Below are positions 54,462 to 61,628 of a stretch of 64,000 nucleotides of DNA, in pieces. The stretch is taken from contig NZ_CP121196.1 in assembly GCF_039994875.1 (NCBI RefSeq), positions 2,418,001-2,482,000 on the forward strand, given 5' to 3'. A program made the position numbers and the translations under genes. This stretch comes from Telmatobacter sp. DSM 110680. Lineage in GTDB: Bacteria > Acidobacteriota > Terriglobia > Terriglobales > Acidobacteriaceae. Below the pieces are notes generated by a model, which was not told where the DNA came from, ran no database searches, and saw only the letters and a list, made by a program, of their open reading frames with translations. How positions within the stretch are numbered: position 1 is the first letter of the stretch; the number at the start of each line of letters is the position of its first letter.

Positions 54462-55073
54462 ATCGCACTCGACAAACGTTCGGCTAAGTCTTTTATCCGC
54501 ATCAACGATCGCATTCGCGCCCGCGAAATTCGCGTGATCGACGAAAACGGCGAACAAATGGGCATCCTGGCCCCATTCGAAGCGCTCAAAATCGCCCGGG
54601 AGCGTGGCCTCGACTTGGTCGAAGTCTCACCCAACGCCGTCCCTCCCGTCTGCCGCATTCAGGATTACGGCCGCTTCCTGTACGAAAAAGAAAAGTCAGA
54701 GCGAGCCGCCAAGAAGAAGCAGAAGGTTATCGTCGTCAAGGAAGTCAAGTTCTCCGTCACGGTCGACGAGCACGACTACCAGACCAAGAAGAATCAGGCT
54801 GTGAAGTTTCTGCAGGGCGGCGACAAGGTGAAAGCGAGTCTTCGCTTCCGCGGCCGCCAGATGGCACATCGCGACTTGGGGTACAACATCATCAACCGCT
54901 TTATCCGGGATGTTGGCGACACCGGTGTTGTCGAGTTCATGCCGCGCATGGAAGGCACGATCCTGCACGCGATCATCGCGCCCAGCAAACGTCCCGAAGG
55001 CCAGAAGCCCAAACCGCCCGCGCCTCCGCAGCAGCCGCAGCAAACCCGCCCACCAGCACCGCCAGCTTCGTAG
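54462..55073 (+). CDS. infC: Translation initiation factor IF-3, AUC start codon
   Basis: Prevents early 50S joining and checks the initiator tRNA. Reading from the ATC at 54462 gives 203 residues beginning I-A-L-D-K-R-S-A-K, and includes the conserved IF3 N-terminal RINDRIRAREIRVID. GGAGG sits exactly 7 bases upstream of this ATC. A start at the GTG of 54534 would delete 24 conserved residues. The rest is standard: DLVEVSPNAVPPVCRIQDYGRFLYE in the N domain and EVKFSVTVDEHDYQTKKNQAVKFL in the C domain, with a Pro/Gln-rich tail. Non-AUG starts are known for infC (AUU in E. coli) and serve autoregulation. A terminator follows. Confidence 0.93.
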   Translation: MALDKRSAKSFIRINDRIRAREIRVIDENGEQMGILAPFEALKIARERGLDLVEVSPNAVPPVCRIQDYGRFLYEKEKSERAAKKKQKVIVVKEVKFSVTVDEHDYQTKKNQAVKFLQGGDKVKASLRFRGRQMAHRDLGYNIINRFIRDVGDTGVVEFMPRMEGTILHAIIAPSKRPEGQKPKPPAPPQQPQQTRPPAPPAS

Positions 55074-55093
55074 GTACTAGTTGGAAGTGATCG

Positions 55094-55120
55094 AAGGCCG
55101 CCTCGGAAAGGCGGCCTTTT
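55094..55120 (+). terminator. Intrinsic terminator after infC
   Basis: 10-bp stem (AAGGCCGCCT with AGGCGGCCTT, CGGAA loop), then TTCATTTTCC, just after infC. It separates infC from the S9 peptidase gene. Confidence 0.85.
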
Positions 55121-55210
55121 CATTTTCCTCCAACGTAGAATCCGATGACTTGCTAACTCGCGAACAAATCCGGCTCCGCGAACACCGCTTCACCGTTGTA
55201 TGCTGACCCC

Positions 55211-57400
55211 ATGCTTCGCTTCAGCTCGGCTCTTCCCCTGGTTCTCACTGCGCTTTCTGCATCGCTTCTCATCGCTCAATCCGGCACTCCTGCCGCGACC
55301 GCAACAGCTCCGCACTTTCCCACCAACGAAGATCTTCGTCACTCGAAAGTCCTAACTTCGCCGATCCTCTCTCCCGACGGCAAGCAGATACTCTTTGCGG
55401 TTACGCAGGCAACAGCGGACGGTGCCGTCAGCCATCTATGGATTGTTCCTGTATCCTCCACGAGCGCCGACAAGCCCCGTCAGCTCACTTTCTCGCCGCC
55501 CGCCGATAAGCGCGGCGAGCACAACGCCCAGTGGTCGCCCGACAGTTCCGCGATCTTCTTCCTCGCCAAGCGTGGCGAAAACACCCAGCTCTTTCGCCTT
55601 GACCTGCGCGGCGGCGAGGCCTCCCCTTACGACCTTAAAATTCTGCCGCCCGTTGATGATTCGAAAGAAAAAGACGCCATCAATCCCCCGCCTCCACCGG
55701 TCAGCAGCGAGAAGAAAGACGAAAAAAAGCCCGATACAAATAAAGTCGAACCGCTCCCTATCGATGTAGCGGGGTTTGCGATCAACCATGACGGCAAGTA
55801 CATCGCGCTATGGGCTCACGACCCCGAGACTCCCGGTGAGAAAAAGCAGAAAGACGCAAAGATTGACGCATCATGGATCAATCACGAGCGCCATCTCACG
55901 CGCCTCTACATCGCAGCTCTCAAGCCCGACGGCTCGTTGGATGGGGAACTGAAAAACACAGCGATTGTTCCCGAGGTTCACGGCGTCCTCTGGTCCCCAG
56001 TTGACGATAGAATCCTGGTCGTCACTGAACCTCCGAATGACGCCACTGATCTTGCTCCCGCTGCTCAAGCCTTTCTGCTCGAAGTCCCGAAACTCGATAG
56101 CCCCCAAAAGCTCAATGCAATTCCGCCCTCCGTGAGCCGCGCTGAGTGGTCGCAAGACGCGAACACCATTCTCTTCGTCGCCCAGACAACGCAAGATGCG
56201 CCTCCCGGATACGAAGAGTTATTCGCTTTGCCCAAACAAAGTTCCGGCCCTCAGGTGATCGCGCTTTCCGGTAGCTTTGACGGACAGTTTGGGCCATCGC
56301 CTCTCACCTCCACTTCCGACGGCTCAGTCATCGCGCAGGCAGGCATCGGTACGCGTTCGTCCCCGGTGCGCTTTGCGATCAATGGGAGCGGATCACCGCA
56401 GGTCATTGATCTCGGCACGTCGATGGTGCTGGGCCTCAGTACCAACGCCAAACAAACCGGCTGGGTCTGGATTGCGGACTCCGGCGGTCAGGCGACGCGC
56501 CTCTGCTACGCTGCGAAGCTTGGTGAGCCCTGCAGCGCTATTCCGATCCCCGAACTCGCACCGGCCGATCTCCGTGTCGTCGAGCCGCAACTTGTGCAAT
56601 GGAAGTCAGGACCTTTCACGATCGAAGGTCTCCTCTACATGCCTCCCGATACCGGCTCCGCCAAGGTTCCTCTCATCGTGGACGTACACGGTGGTCCCTT
56701 GGGCGCGTGGTTCAACCAGCACGACCTGTTTGCGCCATTTCTGCTTGGTCACGGCTGGGCAGTCCTGCGGCCTAATCCGCGCGGTTCATCCAACTATGGA
56801 GTGAAGTTTGCAGCCGCCAACAAGAATGACTTAGGCGGTGGCGACTATCAGGACGTAATGGCAGGTGTCGATTACGTCCTCGCACACTATCCCATTGACT
56901 CCTCGCGGATGGCTCTCATGGGATACAGCTACGGCGGCGAGATGGCCGGATTCGTCGAGGGCAAAACCGACCGCTTCAAAGCCATCATCAGCGGCGCGCC
57001 CGTCATCGATCAATTCAGTGAATATGGAACCGAGAGCGGTTCCTGGTACGACCGCTGGTACTTTGGAAAGCCATGGGAGCGCGTGGCCGACGCCTGGCGC
57101 CAAAGCCCACTCGCCAATGCGGCCCACGCCAAAACGCCCTTCCTCCTCATCCAGGGTCAGAGCGATACAACTGATCCCGTAGGTCAGGCGGAGGAGATGT
57201 ATCGTGCGCTCCGTCAGGAAGGCGTTCCCGTTGAACTCGTCACCTACCCCCGCGAAAACCACGGTCCGCTGGCCGGCGGTATGGTCGGCCGCCCCTCGCC
57301 GGAGCCATGGCACGGATTCGACGTTCGTCAGCGGATCGTGAACTTTATCACCGCTGCATTCTCCTCTACGTCGTCATCCACCGCGCCCGCGAAACCATAG
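55211..57400 (+). CDS. Exported S9-family (prolyl oligopeptidase-type) serine peptidase
   Basis: A 729-residue secreted peptidase of the DPP-IV/acylaminoacyl-peptidase group. A signal peptide (about 1-20) precedes a WD-like beta-propeller (about 45-430) with repeated SPDGKxI and WSPDS segments, then the alpha/beta hydrolase domain. The nucleophile is Ser573 in GYSYGGE, with the Asp in QSDTTDPV and the His in ENHGP completing the triad; HGGP precedes it as the oxyanion element. The start at ATG 55211 has TATGCT ending 6 bases upstream and no ribosome site, so it may be leaderless. The TTG at 55196 is a less likely start. Confidence 0.9.
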   Translation: MLRFSSALPLVLTALSASLLIAQSGTPAATATAPHFPTNEDLRHSKVLTSPILSPDGKQILFAVTQATADGAVSHLWIVPVSSTSADKPRQLTFSPPADKRGEHNAQWSPDSSAIFFLAKRGENTQLFRLDLRGGEASPYDLKILPPVDDSKEKDAINPPPPPVSSEKKDEKKPDTNKVEPLPIDVAGFAINHDGKYIALWAHDPETPGEKKQKDAKIDASWINHERHLTRLYIAALKPDGSLDGELKNTAIVPEVHGVLWSPVDDRILVVTEPPNDATDLAPAAQAFLLEVPKLDSPQKLNAIPPSVSRAEWSQDANTILFVAQTTQDAPPGYEELFALPKQSSGPQVIALSGSFDGQFGPSPLTSTSDGSVIAQAGIGTRSSPVRFAINGSGSPQVIDLGTSMVLGLSTNAKQTGWVWIADSGGQATRLCYAAKLGEPCSAIPIPELAPADLRVVEPQLVQWKSGPFTIEGLLYMPPDTGSAKVPLIVDVHGGPLGAWFNQHDLFAPFLLGHGWAVLRPNPRGSSNYGVKFAAANKNDLGGGDYQDVMAGVDYVLAHYPIDSSRMALMGYSYGGEMAGFVEGKTDRFKAIISGAPVIDQFSEYGTESGSWYDRWYFGKPWERVADAWRQSPLANAAHAKTPFLLIQGQSDTTDPVGQAEEMYRALRQEGVPVELVTYPRENHGPLAGGMVGRPSPEPWHGFDVRQRIVNFITAAFSSTSSSTAPAKP

Positions 57401-57457
57401 AGGAGCCAGTCACGATCACAGAAGCCGCTAGCTCCGCGTGGTATCCTCGCCCACGAC

Positions 57458-59068
57458 ATGCGACTCATGCGATTTAACCTCGCTGTTCTCCTGCTCCTCG
57501 CCGGCCTCGAAACTTCCAACCTGTTGGCGCAAACAAACGCAGCACCGCACCTCGAGAAACGTGGCTCCGCCACGCAACTCATCGTGGATGGCAAGCCGTT
57601 TCTCATTCTCGGTGGCGAGCTGCACAATTCTTCCTCCTCCAGCCTCGCTTACATGAAACCGCTTTGGGCGCCGCTCGCCGCCATGGGTCTCAACACCGTC
57701 GTCACCCCGCTTAGTTGGGAACTCATCGAGCCCGTCGAAGGCAAGTACGATTTCACCCTCGTCGATGGCCTTCTCGCCCAGGCGCGTGAAGCTCACGAGC
57801 GCATTGTCTTTCTCTGGCTCGCCACATGGAAGAACGGCATGTCCAGCTATGCCCCCGTGTGGGTCAAGCAGGATACAAAACGCTTCTCGCGCGTGGTCGT
57901 GAAAGGCGAAGAGATCGAACTCCTGAGCCCGGCAGCTATAGCAACTCAACAGGCCGACTCCCGCGCCTTTGGTGCGCTCATGCAGCACATCCAGCAAGTT
58001 GATGCCCAGGATCACACCGTGCTCATGATGCAGGTCGAAAACGAAGTCGGCGTGCTCGGCGATTCCCGCGATCGGTCGCCCGCCGCTGATCGTGCCTTCA
58101 ACTCGCCGGTTCCCGTCGAATTAACGCGCTATCTAAAAGCACACCACGACACGCTCTATCCGCGCCTGAGGGAACTATGGGATGCGAACGGCAGCAAGGT
58201 CTCTGGCACCTGGCCTGAGATCTTCGGCAACACCAGCCGCGCCGACGAAATCTTTATGGCTTGGCATTACGCGCGTTTTATTCACGCCGTCGCCACAGCC
58301 GGCAAATCCGCCTATGACATCCCCATGTATGTAAACACCTGGCTCGCCGAGAATGACGCACAGCCCGGCAGCTTTCCCAGCGGAGGTCCCGAACCATGGG
58401 TGGTCGACATCTGGCGCGCCGCTGGTTCGGCGATCGATTTCTACGCACCCGACCTCTACGCGCCAGACTTTGTCTACTGGTCGCGACAATATCATCGTGA
58501 CGGCAACCCGCTCTTCATGCCGGAGACCCGCGGCGGGTCGTCCGGTGCAGCAAACGTGTTCTACGCTGTTGGCGAAGAAGCGAGCTTTGGCTTTTCCCCC
58601 TTCGCGATCGAAGACAACATGGACCCCAAACAGGATCTTGCCGCCAGTTATCGCGTTGTCAATTCACTCGCCCCACTTCTGCTTGAACACGATGGAGCCG
58701 GCGACGTCCACGGCTTTATTCTCGACCAACAGCACCCCACCGCTGACTTCACGCTCAACGGCATTGCACTCCATGTCACGATCGATGAGATCTTCGGTCG
58801 CCACGCCGAGTCCGGTTATGGCCTCATCATGGCCGCTGGCCCCGAAGAGTTCATCGGCACGGGCAAGGGCTTCCGCGTCTCTGTTACCCCCGCCTCAGGC
58901 GGCGCACCCCGTCTGGGCATCGCCTCCATTGACGAGGGGACATTCGAGGACGGTAAATGGGTTCCCGGCCGCCGTCTGAACGGTGACGAAAACGACCAGG
59001 GAGGCTTCTGGCGCTTCGACAGCCGCAAGTTGAGTACAGAAAAAGTGAAGCTCTATCATTTCGACTGA
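57458..59068 (+). CDS. Exported GH35-type beta-galactosidase-like glycoside hydrolase
   Basis: A 536-residue secreted glycosidase. A signal peptide (about 1-25) is followed by a TIM-barrel of the GH35/GH42 clan. GGELHNSSSSS opens it, the acid/base Glu196 is in QVENEVG and the nucleophile Glu356 is in MPETRG. A C-terminal beta-rich module like DUF5597 closes it. It would remove terminal galactose from plant or microbial polysaccharides. It begins 57 bases after the S9 peptidase stops, so both probably belong to one secreted-hydrolase unit placed inside the infC-pheT region. Confidence 0.85.
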   Translation: MRLMRFNLAVLLLLAGLETSNLLAQTNAAPHLEKRGSATQLIVDGKPFLILGGELHNSSSSSLAYMKPLWAPLAAMGLNTVVTPLSWELIEPVEGKYDFTLVDGLLAQAREAHERIVFLWLATWKNGMSSYAPVWVKQDTKRFSRVVVKGEEIELLSPAAIATQQADSRAFGALMQHIQQVDAQDHTVLMMQVENEVGVLGDSRDRSPAADRAFNSPVPVELTRYLKAHHDTLYPRLRELWDANGSKVSGTWPEIFGNTSRADEIFMAWHYARFIHAVATAGKSAYDIPMYVNTWLAENDAQPGSFPSGGPEPWVVDIWRAAGSAIDFYAPDLYAPDFVYWSRQYHRDGNPLFMPETRGGSSGAANVFYAVGEEASFGFSPFAIEDNMDPKQDLAASYRVVNSLAPLLLEHDGAGDVHGFILDQQHPTADFTLNGIALHVTIDEIFGRHAESGYGLIMAAGPEEFIGTGKGFRVSVTPASGGAPRLGIASIDEGTFEDGKWVPGRRLNGDENDQGGFWRFDSRKLSTEKVKLYHFD

Positions 59069-59095
59069 TTGTCGGCCCTGGAACGGTAACCGCGG

Positions 59096-59455
59096 TCAAT
59101 GCGACCGCGAGATGATCGACCGGATAAGCAAAAAGATCTCACCCGCGACAAAGATCGAACCGAAGATGATCTTGTTGTATTTCGCCAGCAACACCGGTAG
59201 ATAGATATCGAAGTTATGGGCGCGTTCGTCGGTATGCCCCGCTGCCAGATCCGTCAACGGACAGCGACAATGATTTGCAGCGAGGACCAGGCACTCAAGC
59301 AGAACGATTCCGCTAAGCACCCACGCCACCGTGAAGTAGTTCGCCGCCGCGACCAACGGAATCGCCACGATACACCCGGCAAAAAACAGCCAGACTAACG
59401 TGTGCAGCAGCTTGATTCCAATCAAGATAGGCGATTTGGCGATTCTGCGGGCCAT
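59096..59455 (-). CDS. Small integral membrane protein of unknown function
   Basis: A 119-residue protein with three or four membrane segments (IKLLHTLVWLFFAGCIVAIPLV, TVAWVLSGIVLLECLVLA, and a C-terminal IIFGSIFVAGEIFLL) and two cysteines in NHCRCPL. I recognise no family with confidence. The start is taken at 59455, where a TAAACT box lies 8 bases upstream; a longer reading to 60118 would run antisense through rpmI and rplT and is not credible. It converges on the GH35 gene. Confidence 0.65.
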   Translation of the reverse strand: MARRIAKSPILIGIKLLHTLVWLFFAGCIVAIPLVAAANYFTVAWVLSGIVLLECLVLAANHCRCPLTDLAAGHTDERAHNFDIYLPVLLAKYNKIIFGSIFVAGEIFLLIRSIISRSH

Positions 59456-59562
59456 GTCGCGTAAGTTTAATGGGAGCTTCTGGTGGTTAGCGGTGATGCA
59501 TAAACACCGCCGAGCTGAACCCGCCGAGATCAGTCGCCGTAGGTCTTGATATGCATTTGAGT

Positions 59563-59656
59563 TATACTGTTGAGAGCCTCTCCGGGGCAGGGAAGCCCCT
59601 GTTTCACGAGGCCATGGGTCTGGGTTACCAAACCCCATCCAAAAACGAGAAGAAAA
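59563..59656 (+). promoter_or_regulatory. rpmI leader with paired hairpins and TATACT box
   Basis: TATACT (59563-59568) is a good -10; no fitting -35 is seen. The leader contains GGGGC-AGGGAA-GCCCC and a nested ATGGG...CCCAT hairpin with GGGTT-ACCA-AACCC inside it. Leaders of rpmI-rplT are autoregulated by L20 in other bacteria, so this may be such a site; the match to a known L20 site has not been tested. Confidence 0.4.
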
Positions 59657-59854
59657 ATGCCCAAGTTGAAAACCCATACGGGCGCGAAAAAGCGCTTCAG
59701 CAAGACTGGTACCGGCAAAATCAAGCGGCACCAGACCAAGACGCGCCATATCCTTTCGTCCAAATCGCCAAAAGTGAAACGCAAGCTCGGCAAGATGGTG
59801 CTTGTCTCCGATGGCGACTACGCGAAGGTAGCGCGCATGATTCCATATGCCTGA
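59657..59854 (+). CDS. rpmI: 50S ribosomal protein L35
   Basis: Small basic ribosomal protein. The 65-residue reading begins PKLKTHTGAKKRFSKTGTGK, the usual L35 start, and has KLGKMVLVS. GAGAAG precedes the ATG. A longer in-frame reading from 59570 lacks any L35 character. It is followed by rplT after 175 bases, more than usual. Confidence 0.95.
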   Translation: MPKLKTHTGAKKRFSKTGTGKIKRHQTKTRHILSSKSPKVKRKLGKMVLVSDGDYAKVARMIPYA

Positions 59855-60029
59855 GAGCTTCATCCAAAGGGGCGCCGCACGCAAGTGCCCCCCGCCGATA
59901 AGAAATGCGTCCTGATCGGCGAGAGATTCAGGCTTGAACGAGCGAGTGAAGAGGTTTAACGCCAGACCCAAAGTCTTGGCCTCCTGCCTCCAGCCGCGAT
60001 GACCAACGAACGCAAAATGGAGAACACCA

Positions 60030-60404
60030 ATGCCCCGCGTAAAACGTAGTACCAAGCGGAGTGACCGCCGCAAGAAAATCCTGAAAAGGGCCAGCGGATA
60101 CTTCCTCACTAAATCCAAGCTCTACCAGGCAGCCCAGGAAGCCGTCGAACGCGGCCTCAAGTTCGCCTACACCGGCCGCAAGCAGAAGAAGCGCCAGTTC
60201 CGTTCACTCTGGATCGTGCGCATCTCCGCAGCCGCCAAAGCCAACGGCACCAGCTATTCGCAGTTCATTAACGGACTGAAGAAGGCCGGTATCGAACTCG
60301 ACCGCAAAGTCCTCTCCGACATCGCCATTCACGACGCCGCAGCCTTTACCAAGCTGGTGGAGCAGGCGAAAGCCGCTCTCGCCAGCAGCACAAAAGCCGC
60401 CTAA
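60030..60404 (+). CDS. rplT: 50S ribosomal protein L20
   Basis: Early-assembly large-subunit protein that also represses its own operon in several bacteria. The 124-residue basic protein begins [25 protein letters not shown] and has [41 protein letters not shown]. The order and length are normal. Confidence 0.96.
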   Translation: MPRVKRSTKRSDRRKKILKRASGYFLTKSKLYQAAQEAVERGLKFAYTGRKQKKRQFRSLWIVRISAAAKANGTSYSQFINGLKKAGIELDRKVLSDIAIHDAAAFTKLVEQAKAALASSTKAA

Positions 60405-60431
60405 AGCACCGGCGCTGTACTCAGCCGTATC

Positions 60432-60460
60432 CAACGGCCCGGAGCTTCGCTTCGGGCCGT
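60432..60460 (+). terminator. Hairpin between rplT and pheS
   Basis: 13-bp stem with one G-T pair (AACGGCCCGGAGC with GCTTCGGGCCGTT, TTC loop), then TTGCTGTTT. It should separate the ribosomal genes from pheST, at least in part. Confidence 0.8.
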
Positions 60461-60521
60461 TTTGCTGTTTGTGCCCATTTTCAATCCCACGCCGCACAAT
60501 GAGATATTCTTGGCTTTCGCA

Positions 60522-61628
60522 ATGACAAACGAAGATATACCGAATCTGCCGGAGTACAACGACTCCGCTCTCGATCAAGCCTTTGCTGCATTGGCACAGC
60601 AGGCCACCGACGAAGCCGCCGCGATCGTGAGTCCTGACGACGTAGAAGCGTTCCGTCTCTGGTGGGTGGGCCGCAAGCAAGGTCGCCTCAATGACGTCTC
60701 TGCCCGCTGGCTCAAGGCCGCTCCTCCCGCAGCGAAGAAAGCCGTGGGCGAGAGATTCAAGACTCTCAAGGAACTCGTCGAAGGCCTCATCGATCAAGCT
60801 TCCGGTTCCGGTCCCAGTGACGCAGCTCTCGCGGCCGAGGCCATCGACATCACGCTGCCCGGCACGCGCCGCCTCACCGGAGCCGAGCACCCGATTACCC
60901 GCACAATGAACGAAATCGTCTCGGTCTTTGCGGCTCTCGGCTACTCGGTCGGCGTCGGTCCTGAAGTCGAAACCGACTTCTATAACTTCGAGTCCATGAA
61001 TTTCCCACCCGGGCACCCCGCCCGCGACACGCAGGACACTCTCGTCATTGCGAATCAAGACCGCCGTTCACAGCGCGACCGTCTTCTGTTGCGCACCCAC
61101 ACCTCGCCCGTGCAGATGCGCACCATGGAGCAACAGCCGCCACCTATCCGCATCGTGATCCCTGGCAAAGTCCACCGCAACGAAGCGCAGGACGCGACGC
61201 ACTCCGCGATCTTTCACCAGGTAGAAGGCCTCTGCGTTGACACCAACATCACCTTCAGCGATCTCAAGGGCACGCTGGATCACGCCATGAAGGCCCTCTT
61301 CGGATCGTCAGTCAAAACGCGCTTCTTCCCATCATTCTTTCCGTTCACCGAACCCTCCGCAGACGTGCAGATCAGTTGTATCTTCTGTGGCGGCAAAGGC
61401 TGCCGCAAGTGCAAGCACTCAGGCTGGATAGAACTGCTCGGCTGCGGCATGGTTGACCCCGCTGTGTTTGCCTTCGCGGCGGAAAAACAACCCGCCTACG
61501 ATCCCAAAAAGATCAGCGGCTTCGCATTCGGCATGGGCGTCGAGCGCATCGCCATGATGAAGTACGGCATCAGCGACATCGGTCAGCTCTACGCGGGAGA
61601 TATGCGTTTTCTGGGGCAGTTCGCATGA
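60522..61628 (+). CDS. pheS: Phenylalanyl-tRNA synthetase alpha subunit
   Basis: Charges tRNA(Phe) as the catalytic alpha subunit of the alpha2beta2 enzyme. The 368-residue class II synthetase has motif 2 (GKVHRNEAQDATHSAIFHQVEG), motif 3 (GFAFGMGVERIAMMKYGI), FNFESMNFPPGHPARDTQDT near the start of the core, and a CIFCGGKGCRKC zinc-like segment. An N-terminal coiled-coil (about 15-100) and slight extension make it longer than E. coli PheS. The start at 60522 begins MTNEDIPNLPEYN. pheT overlaps by ATGA. Confidence 0.96.
   Translation: MTNEDIPNLPEYNDSALDQAFAALAQQATDEAAAIVSPDDVEAFRLWWVGRKQGRLNDVSARWLKAAPPAAKKAVGERFKTLKELVEGLIDQASGSGPSDAALAAEAIDITLPGTRRLTGAEHPITRTMNEIVSVFAALGYSVGVGPEVETDFYNFESMNFPPGHPARDTQDTLVIANQDRRSQRDRLLLRTHTSPVQMRTMEQQPPPIRIVIPGKVHRNEAQDATHSAIFHQVEGLCVDTNITFSDLKGTLDHAMKALFGSSVKTRFFPSFFPFTEPSADVQISCIFCGGKGCRKCKHSGWIELLGCGMVDPAVFAFAAEKQPAYDPKKISGFAFGMGVERIAMMKYGISDIGQLYAGDMRFLGQFA

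Noticed and set aside
59546..59568. TTGATA and TATACT as a full rpmI promoter
   Set aside because: The spacer is only 11 bases, too short for a sigma-70 pair; only the TATACT box was kept.
59096..60118. 340-residue minus-strand reading through rpmI and rplT
   Set aside because: Only the last 119 codons (59096-59455) have membrane-protein character; the rest is antisense to two ribosomal protein genes.
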